This document shows positions 46,802 to 54,585 of a stretch of DNA of 64,000 bases, piece by piece. This stretch comes from Marinobacter orientalis (GTDB taxonomy: Bacteria > Pseudomonadota > Gammaproteobacteria > Pseudomonadales > Oleiphilaceae), in NCBI RefSeq assembly GCF_004792665.1, contig NZ_SRZX01000001.1, positions 496,001-560,000 on the forward strand. The letters run 5' to 3'. Numbering within the stretch: position 1 is the first letter of the stretch; every line of letters starts with the position of its first letter. A program made the position numbers and the translations under genes. A model generated the notes under the pieces. That model was not told the DNA's origin. It saw only the letters and a program-made list of their open reading frames with translations, and made no database searches.

Positions 46802-47143
46802 ATGACAAGAATGATCAAAATTGCGTTATCCAGAATATTGGTTATCGCATCTTTTGTAACCGTGATTCCGAGCGCCCATAGCGCAGACCCTGAAGAAGGG
46901 CGGAAACTTGCGACCCAATGCAAGACATGTCATGGCCTGGATGGGATTGCAAAAATCCCCGTTGCACCCCACCTTGCCGGCGAAAGCCAGATATATATTG
47001 AAAAACAACTCAAGGCTTTCCGCAGTGGCAAGCGGGAGAACGACATGATGTCTGTGGTGGCAAAAAACCTCACAGACCAGCAAATTTCAGACCTTGCAGC
47101 CTGGTACCAATCTATTGAAATTACCGCAAAGATGCCGGAATAA
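46802..47143 (+). CDS. Small periplasmic c-type cytochrome
   Basis: 113-residue cytochrome c of class I with a signal peptide (cleavage after SAHSA near residue 28) and one haem site, C40-KT-C43-H44, followed by GLDGIAKIPVAPHLAGES and QLKAFRSGKRENDMM, in which a Met is the probable sixth haem ligand. ATG 46802 has GGAG upstream. It follows the sorbosone-dehydrogenase-like gene by 55 bases on the same strand, so it probably takes electrons from it and passes them to a terminal oxidase. Confidence 0.88.
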   Translation: MTRMIKIALSRILVIASFVTVIPSAHSADPEEGRKLATQCKTCHGLDGIAKIPVAPHLAGESQIYIEKQLKAFRSGKRENDMMSVVAKNLTDQQISDLAAWYQSIEITAKMPE

Positions 47144-47166
47144 CTATTGTGACCGATATCAGTCTC

Positions 47167-47742
47167 TCAGGACTGTTCATCGGCCTTCCAGCCATCGTCC
47201 TTCAGGACTGACCCTACGGTTAGCAGAGGCGCGGCATCAATATTATCCGCATCCATCATATTGGCAACCCGCTGAAGTGAGGCCAGAATCATGGTCTGTT
47301 CCCATTCCGCCAGGCTCTGGAACTTCCGTATGAATTCCTCCTGAAGCGGATTTGGGGCGCGGGAGAGGATATCCGCCCCCTCTTCCGTCAGGTGCGCATG
47401 CACTTTTCGCTTGTCCCGGGTACTGCGAACCCGGTAAACCAGCTTGCGAAGCTCCAGCCTGTCCAGAATGGTGGTCACCGTCGCCTGGCTCAGGCTGACC
47501 GTGTCAGCAATGGTGCCAATGGTCACCTCACCCAGGTCACGAATGCTACGCATGATGAGCAGCTGCGGACCCGTCAGTCCCGCATGCTTGCTCAGGCGTT
47601 TGGAATGCAGGTCTGTTGCACGAATGACCCGGCGCAACGCCACCAAAACCTCTTCATAATTATTCAACGCACCACTCCGCTTGATGTCTGCCAGATTCTT
47701 TATACCACTAACTATTAGAGGTCTTTGCTCCCCATATTGCAA
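47167..47742 (-). CDS. MarR-family regulator, EctR-like
   Basis: Up to 191 residues. The central helix-turn-helix with wing (HAGLTGPQLLIMRSI, GTIADTVSLSQATVTTILDRLELRKLVYRVRSTRDKRKVHAHLTEEG) is a standard MarR domain. The N-terminal part NNYEEVLVALRRVIRATDLHSKRLSK resembles EctR, the ectoine operon repressor of halophiles, but no ect gene is in the window. The start is uncertain: the frame opens with TTG at 47742 without a ribosome binding site, and a TTG at 47667 (before NNYEEV) has GGAG upstream. CTAACTATTAG, an imperfect palindrome at 47708-47718, could be its own operator. Confidence 0.75.
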   Translation of the reverse strand: MQYGEQRPLIVSGIKNLADIKRSGALNNYEEVLVALRRVIRATDLHSKRLSKHAGLTGPQLLIMRSIRDLGEVTIGTIADTVSLSQATVTTILDRLELRKLVYRVRSTRDKRKVHAHLTEEGADILSRAPNPLQEEFIRKFQSLAEWEQTMILASLQRVANMMDADNIDAAPLLTVGSVLKDDGWKADEQS

Positions 47743-47883
47743 GCCGCAGCAACCGTAACCCAGGGCATCTATTACACTGACCTGCCGGCACTTTCCAGAA
47801 TCTCGCAGAATCTCGGCATTTTTCCGGCAGTCACTATGCTAAGGTCACCATCCTGTTGAATTTAAGCAAACGGACATGGCCAG

Positions 47884-48834
47884 ATGGACACCCGAATACA
47901 CCAGATTTTCTCCCATTTCCCCTTCGGAAAACGCCTGACAATACTCGCCGCCTCATGCCTTCTGGCGCTGCTTTTCAGTGCCGGAACCCTGGCACAGGAC
48001 CCCGGCGAGGACCTCACCGCTGACGATGTGCAGCAGAGGATCGACACCCTCGAAGAGCCCATGTATACGCCCTTTGTCGAGCTTTACCTGCTGGAGGAAA
48101 GCAAGGCCCTGCGCAAGGAAATGATGAACACCCGGGCCGAGCTGATTGAGAAGGTGGTCGACAAGGAGCTGTCGGTGGCGGACAAGACCATGTCCTACGC
48201 TACGGATACGGTCACCTATTTCTTCTACCTGATCGCCGGCGCCACTTCCATTCTGGTGATGGTCGGCTGGAATTCCATTCGCGACATGCGTAACCAGCTC
48301 ACGACCCTGGCCGAAAAACGTGTCAATGAACTGGTGGTGGAGTATGAGAAACGGCTGGAGTTCATCGAGGATCAGCTCAGGCAGAAATCCGATATCATCC
48401 AGCAGAACCAGGCGGAAATTGAACGCACCAACGAAGTGCACTCCCTGTGGCTGAAAGCCAGCCAGGAGACGTCCCAGCAGAACAAGATTTCTGCCTATGA
48501 CACCATTCTGGACCTTCGCCCGGACGATGTGGAAGCACTCAGTTACAAAGCCGATGCAGTCCTGGAGATGCAGGAGCCCTTGTGGGCCATCAGTCTTTGT
48601 CAGCGCGCGCTGAAACTCGCGCCGGATAACGGCCATGCCCATTACCAGCTGGCCTGCGCCTATGCCGAGATCGGCCGCTGGGAAGATGCGGTGGCAACGT
48701 TGCAGAAAGCCATTGATATTTCCGAGGCTTACAAAGACGACGCTTCAGTTGACCCCAGCTTCGAACAGCTGCGGGATCACGAAAGCTTCCGGAAACTGAT
48801 CTTTCCGCAAGACGAGACCCAGTCCGACACCTGA
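47884..48834 (+). CDS. Membrane protein with coiled-coil and TPR repeats, function unknown
   Basis: 316 residues. The N-terminus (residues about 18-37, LTILAASCLLALLFSAGTLA) is a signal peptide or anchor; a second hydrophobic helix lies near 112-131 (TVTYFFYLIAGATSILVMVGW), followed by a coiled-coil (residues 135-195, MRNQLTTLAEKRVNELVVEYEKRLEFIEDQLRQ) and two or three tetratricopeptide repeats (ISAYDTILDLRPDDVEALSYKADAVLEM, ISLCQRALKLAPDNGHAHYQLACAY, EDAVATLQKAIDIS). The likely plan is a periplasmic loop, one membrane span and a cytoplasmic protein-binding tail. No close functional match is recognised. It is divergent from the MarR gene and lies upstream of livK. Confidence 0.72.
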   Translation: MDTRIHQIFSHFPFGKRLTILAASCLLALLFSAGTLAQDPGEDLTADDVQQRIDTLEEPMYTPFVELYLLEESKALRKEMMNTRAELIEKVVDKELSVADKTMSYATDTVTYFFYLIAGATSILVMVGWNSIRDMRNQLTTLAEKRVNELVVEYEKRLEFIEDQLRQKSDIIQQNQAEIERTNEVHSLWLKASQETSQQNKISAYDTILDLRPDDVEALSYKADAVLEMQEPLWAISLCQRALKLAPDNGHAHYQLACAYAEIGRWEDAVATLQKAIDISEAYKDDASVDPSFEQLRDHESFRKLIFPQDETQSDT

Positions 48835-48913
48835 CTGCTTGACAAGGAAGCATGTGTGGTGTTTGTTTACATCTCTGAGAACATAAGAATAACCCTGAGA
48901 CAGGACACACCCA

Positions 48914-50026
48914 ATGAGTACATCAGTCAAAAAACTCGTAACTGCTATTGGCGCTTCTATCGCGGTAATGGGCGCAGGCCACGCTGCCGCTGAAATCAAG
49001 ATCGGTATCGCGGGGCCAATGACCGGCCCTGTCGCCCAGTACGGTGATATGCAATTTTCCGGTGCCCGCATGGCGATCGAACAGATCAACGCCGACGGCG
49101 GTGTCATGGGAGAGGAACTCGTTGGCGTTGAATACGACGACGTATGTGACCCGAAGCAGGCGGTAACCGTTGCCAATAACATGGTGAACGATGGCGTGCG
49201 GTTCGTGGTTGGACACCTTTGTTCCAGTTCCACCCAGCCAGCGTCGGACATTTACGAGGATGAAGGCATCCTGATGATTACACCGGCATCCACCAGCCCG
49301 GAGATTACCCAGCGTGGTTACGAGATGGTGTTCCGCACCATCGGCCTCGACAGCATGCAGGGCCCGGTTGCCGCCAATTATCTGATCAGCCAGGAGCCGG
49401 AGCGCGTTGCTGTTATTCACGACAAGCAGCAGTACGGTGAAGGCATCGCCACGGCGGTACGGGACACCCTTGAAGAGGGTGGTGTTGAAGTGGCAATGTT
49501 TGAAGGCATTACTGCCGGCGACAAGGACTTCTCCTCACTGGTTACCAAGCTGCGGCAGGCGGATGTGGACTACGTCTATTACGGTGGCTACCATCCGGAA
49601 CTGGGCCTGATCCTGCGTCAGGCGCGCCAGGCCGATCTGGACACCACTTTCATGGGCCCGGAAGGCGTTGGCAACAAGGACATCAACACCATAGCCGGCG
49701 AAGCAGCTGAAGGCCTGCTGGTCACCCTGCCGCCGAGCTTCGACGAAAAAGAGGAAAACCAGGAACTGGTCGAGGCCTTTGAAGAGAAGGGCGAAGACCC
49801 CTCCGGTCCCTTTGTACTTACCTCCTACACTGCCGTACAGCTGATTGCCGAGGGCATTGAAGCCGCCGGGTCCAAAGACCCGTTCGAGGTCGCCGAAGCT
49901 CTGCGGGAGGGCACCTTCGAGACGCCAATCGGTACCGTTGAGTATGACAGCAAGGGCGATATGGAGTCGTTCGAGTTTGTTGTCTACGAATGGCATTCAG
50001 ATGGCAGCAAAACTCCGGTAAACTGA
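48914..50026 (+). CDS. livK: Branched-chain amino acid-binding protein
   Basis: Periplasmic receptor of the Liv system, 370 residues, with a signal peptide (cleavage after GHAAA near residue 26). The mature N-terminus EIKIGIAGPMTGPVAQYGDMQFSGARMAIEQINADGGVMGEEL and FVVGHLCSSSTQPASDIYEDEGILMITPAST are typical of LivJ/LivK/BraC. It is the first gene of livK-livH-livM-livG-livF. A perfect TTGACA -35 box at 48839-48844 may drive it. A stem-loop with a T run separates it from livH, which should keep the receptor in excess. Confidence 0.92.
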   Translation: MSTSVKKLVTAIGASIAVMGAGHAAAEIKIGIAGPMTGPVAQYGDMQFSGARMAIEQINADGGVMGEELVGVEYDDVCDPKQAVTVANNMVNDGVRFVVGHLCSSSTQPASDIYEDEGILMITPASTSPEITQRGYEMVFRTIGLDSMQGPVAANYLISQEPERVAVIHDKQQYGEGIATAVRDTLEEGGVEVAMFEGITAGDKDFSSLVTKLRQADVDYVYYGGYHPELGLILRQARQADLDTTFMGPEGVGNKDINTIAGEAAEGLLVTLPPSFDEKEENQELVEAFEEKGEDPSGPFVLTSYTAVQLIAEGIEAAGSKDPFEVAEALREGTFETPIGTVEYDSKGDMESFEFVVYEWHSDGSKTPVN

Positions 50027-50057
50027 GCCAAAATCGTTAACAAACGGTAATCATGAG

Positions 50058-50095
50058 AACACCTTCTCACCGCGATCCGGGAGAAGGTGTTTTTC
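50058..50095 (+). terminator. Stem-loop with T run between livK and livH (partial terminator)
   Basis: AACACCTTCTC (50058-50068) pairs with GAGAAGGTGTT (50081-50091) and is followed by TTTC. It has the form of an intrinsic terminator inside the operon, so it probably lets only part of the transcripts through to the membrane and ATPase genes. Confidence 0.8.
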
Positions 50096-50188
50096 TAGGC
50101 TCCTGTTGATCCTGTAATCAGTGCGCCCGGCACCCCGGGGCCATGCCTGATCGCAGTGAAGGGGGCAGGCTATCGGAGTCCCACACAG

Positions 50189-51112
50189 ATGCAAGATCTC
50201 CTTTATTTCATTCAGCAGCTCATTAACGGGCTGACGATCGGGAGCACCTATGCCCTGATCGCCATCGGTTACACGATGGTTTACGGCATCATCGGCATGA
50301 TCAACTTTGCCCATGGTGAGATCTACATGATTGGCGCCTACACCTCGCTGATCGCGATTACCGGCCTTGCCGCCCTGGGTATCGCCTGGCTGCCACTGGT
50401 ACTGATTGTGGCACTGATTTGCGCGATGATCGTCTCCAGCTCAATGGGCTGGGCTGTCGAACGGGTCGCATACCGGCCAGTTCGCGGAAAACACAGGCTG
50501 ATTCCGCTGATCTCGGCCATCGGCATGTCCATCTTCCTCCAGAACTACGTCCACCTGGCACAAGGATCCCGCAACATCGGTTTCCCTGCGCTGATTGAGG
50601 GCGGTTTCCAGTTCGGTGCCGAAGACTCGTTCCAGACTTCGGTTTCCTACATACAGATCATGATCTTCGCTACCACCCTGGTTTGCATGACCGTCCTCTC
50701 CCTGTTCATATCCCGATCCCGCATTGGTCGTGCCTGCCGTGCCGTATCCCAGGATCTGGGGATGGCCAACCTGCTTGGCATCGATACCAACCGCATCATA
50801 TCGGCAACATTTGTGATTGGTGCCGCGCTGGCAGCAGTCGCCGGCCTGCTTCTGGGCATGTACTACGGCTCCATCGACCCGCTGTTCGGATTCATCGCCG
50901 GGCTCAAGGCCTTCACGGCTGCGGTGCTTGGGGGCATTGGAAGCATTCCCGGCGCCATGCTCGGCGGGCTCATTCTCGGGGTTGCCGAGAGCATGACCTC
51001 GGGTTATCTCAGTGGTGAGTACAAGGACGTGGTGTCCTTCGCACTGTTGATTCTGATTCTGCTGTTCAAACCCACCGGCCTGCTTGGTAAACCGGAGGTT
51101 GAAAAGATCTGA
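50189..51112 (+). CDS. livH: Branched-chain amino acid ABC permease LivH
   Basis: Inner-membrane permease of 307 residues with eight or so helices. [36 protein letters not shown] is the LivH signature and [23 protein letters not shown] the conserved C-terminal loop. ATG 50189 is chosen because GGAG stands ten bases upstream and the protein then starts like other LivH proteins; the frame is open a few codons earlier. It shares a base with livM (TGATG), so the two are translated together. Confidence 0.94.
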   Translation: MQDLLYFIQQLINGLTIGSTYALIAIGYTMVYGIIGMINFAHGEIYMIGAYTSLIAITGLAALGIAWLPLVLIVALICAMIVSSSMGWAVERVAYRPVRGKHRLIPLISAIGMSIFLQNYVHLAQGSRNIGFPALIEGGFQFGAEDSFQTSVSYIQIMIFATTLVCMTVLSLFISRSRIGRACRAVSQDLGMANLLGIDTNRIISATFVIGAALAAVAGLLLGMYYGSIDPLFGFIAGLKAFTAAVLGGIGSIPGAMLGGLILGVAESMTSGYLSGEYKDVVSFALLILILLFKPTGLLGKPEVEKI

Positions 51113-52383
51113 TGGCTGCTCATAACCTGAAACACGCGCTGTTTTGCGCCATTATCACTCTGGTAATCTCCTATCCCATTCTGGGTTTCAACCTCGAGAG
51201 CGAGGGCACTTCAATCATCCTGGAAGGGGCCGGGGCGACCACGATCCTGGGCGTACTGCTGGCTGCAGTGATTGTCTTCCTGTTCCAGCTGTTCCGGGAT
51301 AGCGTGATGGGCTCATTGCGCCAGTTACCCGCCATCAATCCCCTTGCCAACCGCAAGCCCATGGAGCAGAGCAAACGGCTCAGGCTGGAGTCCACCCTGC
51401 TCACACTGATGATTATCGGGGCACTTATCTGGCCTTTCCTTGCTTCACGCGGCGCCGTGGACCTGGCGACCCTGGTGCTTATCTACATCATGCTGGCGCT
51501 GGGCCTGAATGTGGTGGTGGGTCTGGCTGGCCTGCTGGACCTGGGCTACGTGGCTTTCTATGCCGTTGGCGCCTACACCTTCGCGCTGCTGTCCCAGTAC
51601 TACGGCGTCTCCTTCTGGTTCGCCCTGCCCATCGGTGCCTTGCTTGCTGCGCTGTTCGGGCTGGTGCTCGGCTTTCCGGTACTGCGATTGCGGGGGGATT
51701 ATCTGGCGATCGTGACCCTCGGCTTCGGCGAGATCATCCGCATCCTGCTGAACAATATGACCAGCCTGACCGGTGGTCCCAACGGTATCGGCGGCATTCC
51801 CGACCCGACCCTGTTCGGCATGGAATTCGGTCGCCGGGTCAAGGAGGAAGGCAACACGTCTTTCCACGAAACCTTCGGCATTGCCTACAGCGGTGAGCAC
51901 AAGGTGATCTTCCTGTACCTGATTGCCCTGGTGCTGGCCGTGATCACCGCTGTCGCCATCCGCCGCCTGATGCGCATGCCGGTGGGCCGTGCCTGGGAAG
52001 CCCTGCGGGAAGACGAGATTGCCGCCAAGTCCCTGGGCCTGAGCCGTACCGCGGTGAAGCTGTCTGCGTTCACTATCGGTGCCTTCTTTGCCGGCTTTGC
52101 GGGCACCGTGTTTGCCTCCAAGCAGGGCTTTATCAGCCCGGAGTCGTTCGTGTTCCTGGAATCGGCCATTATCCTGGCCATTGTGGTGCTCGGTGGCATG
52201 GGCTCCCAGATGGGCGTAATCCTCGCAGCCATCGCCGTCACCATCCTGCCGGAACTGGCACGGGAGTTCTCCGAATACCGGATGCTGATTTTCGGTGCCG
52301 CCATGGTGCTGATGATGGTCTGGCGGCCCCAGGGCCTGATGCCCATGCGACGCATCCATATCGAACTGAAACGGCAGGAGTGA
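51112..52383 (+). CDS. livM: Branched-chain amino acid ABC permease LivM
   Basis: Second permease, 423 residues. The first 100 residues are the extra LivM N-terminal domain (two membrane segments plus [21 protein letters not shown]); the core has [33 protein letters not shown] and [30 protein letters not shown]. The EAA-like loop [27 protein letters not shown] contacts the ATPases. Start overlaps the livH stop; livG begins six bases after it. Confidence 0.95.
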   Translation: MAAHNLKHALFCAIITLVISYPILGFNLESEGTSIILEGAGATTILGVLLAAVIVFLFQLFRDSVMGSLRQLPAINPLANRKPMEQSKRLRLESTLLTLMIIGALIWPFLASRGAVDLATLVLIYIMLALGLNVVVGLAGLLDLGYVAFYAVGAYTFALLSQYYGVSFWFALPIGALLAALFGLVLGFPVLRLRGDYLAIVTLGFGEIIRILLNNMTSLTGGPNGIGGIPDPTLFGMEFGRRVKEEGNTSFHETFGIAYSGEHKVIFLYLIALVLAVITAVAIRRLMRMPVGRAWEALREDEIAAKSLGLSRTAVKLSAFTIGAFFAGFAGTVFASKQGFISPESFVFLESAIILAIVVLGGMGSQMGVILAAIAVTILPELAREFSEYRMLIFGAAMVLMMVWRPQGLMPMRRIHIELKRQE

Positions 52384-52389
52384 CGGATA

Positions 52390-53145
52390 ATGCTTGAAGT
52401 ACAGAATCTGTCGATGCGCTTCGGCGGGCTGCTGGCGGTGGACCAGGTATCGCTGGACGTACAGGAACACGAAATTGTGGCGATTATCGGCCCCAACGGG
52501 GCCGGTAAAACCACGGTCTTCAACTGCATGAGCGGTTTCTACAAGCCTACCGGTGGCAAGATCCTTTTTGAAGGACGTGAGATTCAGGGCAAGCCGGACT
52601 ACAGAATTTCCCGCCTTGGCCTGGTGCGGACCTTCCAGCACGTGCGGCTTTTCAGCCGCATGACGGTCGTTGAGAACCTGCTGGTGGCCCAGCACCGTCA
52701 CCTCAACACCAACCTGCTCTCGGGTATTCTCAAAACGCCCAACTACCGCGAAAAGGAGCAGAAATCCCTGGACCGTGCGGCTTACTGGCTGGACCGGGTC
52801 GGCCTCACGGATATGGCCAACCGCGATGCCGGCAACCTCGCCTATGGCCAGCAGCGACGGCTGGAAATTGCCCGCTGCATGGTCACCGAGCCCAGGCTGC
52901 TGATGCTGGACGAGCCGGCTGCCGGCCTTAACCCCGCGGAAACCAAGGACCTCAACCAACTGATCATCAGTCTGAAGGAAGACTACAACGTTTCCGTGGT
53001 GCTGATTGAACACGACATGAGTCTGGTGATGGATATCTCCGATCGCATCAATGTGATCAACCAGGGCCGCCCCCTGGCCACAGGTACGCCGGATGAGATC
53101 CGCCGCAACGATGACGTTATCAAAGCCTATCTGGGTGAGGCCTGA
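52390..53145 (+). CDS. livG: Branched-chain amino acid ABC ATPase LivG
   Basis: ATPase subunit of 251 residues. Walker A GPNGAGKTT, Q-loop VRTFQHVRLFSRMTVVENLLVAQH, signature NLAYGQQRRLEIARCM and Walker B LLMLDEPAAGLNP are intact; the final domain ends TGTPDEIRRNDDVIKAYLGE, as in LivG/BraF. It lies six bases after livM and ten before livF. Confidence 0.95.
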   Translation: MLEVQNLSMRFGGLLAVDQVSLDVQEHEIVAIIGPNGAGKTTVFNCMSGFYKPTGGKILFEGREIQGKPDYRISRLGLVRTFQHVRLFSRMTVVENLLVAQHRHLNTNLLSGILKTPNYREKEQKSLDRAAYWLDRVGLTDMANRDAGNLAYGQQRRLEIARCMVTEPRLLMLDEPAAGLNPAETKDLNQLIISLKEDYNVSVVLIEHDMSLVMDISDRINVINQGRPLATGTPDEIRRNDDVIKAYLGEA

Positions 53146-53154
53146 GGAAAAACC

Positions 53155-53856
53155 ATGCTTGTACTAGAAGACGTCCATACCCATTACGGCAAGATCGAGG
53201 CACTTCACGGTGTCTCTGTGGAAGTAGAGAAAGGTGAGATTGTGTCCCTGATCGGTGCCAACGGCGCCGGCAAAACCACGCTGCTGATGACCGTCTGCGG
53301 CAACCCCCAGGCCACATCCGGCCGGGTCATTTTTCAGGGGCGGGATATAACCCGGGAGATGACGTCCAACATCATGCGCTCGGGCATCGCCATTGTGCCT
53401 GAAGGCAGGCGCGTATTTTCCGGCCTGACCGTGGAAGAAAACCTCCATATGGGCGGCTTCTTCAACACCAAACCGGAAATCCGCAAAAGCCAGGACCACG
53501 TCTACGAGCTGTTTCCGCGCCTGAAAGAGCGGGAACACCAGCGAGCCGGCACCATGTCGGGCGGAGAACAGCAGATGCTGGCCATCGGCCGCGCACTGAT
53601 GAGCAGACCCAACATGATCATCCTGGACGAGCCCTCTCTGGGGCTGGCACCGCTGGTGATCAAGCAGATCTTCGAGATCATCGGCAAGCTGCGTGAGGAA
53701 GGCATTACCGTGTTCCTGGTGGAACAGAACGCGCACCAGGCCCTGAACTTGGCAGACCGGGGCTATGTTCTTGAGACAGGCCGCATCCGTTTACACGATA
53801 CCGGTAAAAACCTGCTCGCCAACCCGGATGTTCAGAATGCCTACCTGGGAGGTTAA
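53155..53856 (+). CDS. livF: Branched-chain amino acid ABC ATPase LivF
   Basis: Second ATPase of the Liv importer, 233 residues. Walker A GANGAGKTTLL, signature TMSGGEQQMLAIGRALM and Walker B MIILDEPSLGLAP are present, and the LivF-specific IVPEGRRVFSGLTVEENLHMGGF follows the Q-loop. It is the last gene of the operon. A GC-rich inverted repeat (CGCGCCGC with GCGGCGCG, 53952-53988) lies about 100 bases downstream but has only a short T run. Confidence 0.95.
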   Translation: MLVLEDVHTHYGKIEALHGVSVEVEKGEIVSLIGANGAGKTTLLMTVCGNPQATSGRVIFQGRDITREMTSNIMRSGIAIVPEGRRVFSGLTVEENLHMGGFFNTKPEIRKSQDHVYELFPRLKEREHQRAGTMSGGEQQMLAIGRALMSRPNMIILDEPSLGLAPLVIKQIFEIIGKLREEGITVFLVEQNAHQALNLADRGYVLETGRIRLHDTGKNLLANPDVQNAYLGG

Positions 53857-53873
53857 CGGAGTCATCTTTGTAA

Positions 53874-53901
53874 TTTGCCTTCCTGATATATGAACTATAC
53901 T
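53874..53901 (+). promoter_or_regulatory. Possible promoter of the DUF3015 gene
   Basis: TTTGCC at 53874-53879, a 16-base spacer and TATACT (five of six to the -10 consensus) at 53896-53901, 124 bases before the DUF3015 start codon. The -35 box is weak. Confidence 0.4.
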
Positions 53902-54024
53902 CAGACGTAACGGTCGACCTGTCTCCACGGCAAATCAGTCAGGGCCGTTAGCGCGCCGCCCCGGCACCGTCCGAGGCGCTGCGGCGCGTTTGCGACGACA
54001 GCTAAATCAAACAAGGAGTGGATA

Positions 54025-54489
54025 ATGAAAAAACTGATCGCAGGTGCACTGCTCATGGGTGCTTCCACCCTCGCTTTCGCCCAGCCTGGTTGCGGCGTTG
54101 GCGCCATGATCTGGAAAGGACAGTCCGGCATCGCCCCCCACGTTCTGGCGGCAACCACCAACGCTACCTTTGGTAACCAGACCCTCGGTATGACCACCGG
54201 AACCCTCGGCTGCCAGACCAACCAGTCTGTGCAATCCATGGCCATGTACATGGAAAGCAACATCGACAAGGTGGCCCGTGACATGTCCCGCGGCTCCGGC
54301 GAGAACCTGGATACCGTGGCCGTGCTGCTGGGTGTCGAGGAAGCCGACCGTGATTCATTCCGCAGGGTTCTGCAGGATAACTTCGCGACCATCTTCCCGT
54401 CTTCGGACACCACATCCGGTGAAGCGGTGGACGCCATCGTAGCACTGCTGGAACAGAATGAATCGCTGAGCAAGTATGTAGCTGCCTGA
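54025..54489 (+). CDS. DUF3015 exported protein
   Basis: 154-residue secreted protein with a clean signal peptide (MKKLIAGALLMGASTLAFA, cleavage before Q20). The DUF3015 pattern PGCGVGAMIWKGQSG...HVLAATTNATFGNQTLGMTTGTLGC follows, with two cysteines that could pair. The C-terminal half is helical and acidic. Function is unknown. AAGGAG stands eight bases before the ATG. The DUF4105 and hydrolase genes follow on the same strand after 96 bases, and I treat the three as one envelope module. Confidence 0.85.
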   Translation: MKKLIAGALLMGASTLAFAQPGCGVGAMIWKGQSGIAPHVLAATTNATFGNQTLGMTTGTLGCQTNQSVQSMAMYMESNIDKVARDMSRGSGENLDTVAVLLGVEEADRDSFRRVLQDNFATIFPSSDTTSGEAVDAIVALLEQNESLSKYVAA

Positions 54490-54585
54490 TTCTCCCGGCT
54501 TGTAACAGGAATCGACGTGCCAAGGACGGCGCAACCGCTATCGAGATACCCATCCGTCTTTCAACCCGGAACTGACTGACCATCC

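Noticed and set aside
51445..53013. Open frame of 522 codons on the minus strand opposite livM and livG
   Set aside because: Antisense to two intact ABC transporter genes, very rich in Gln and His, no domain visible.
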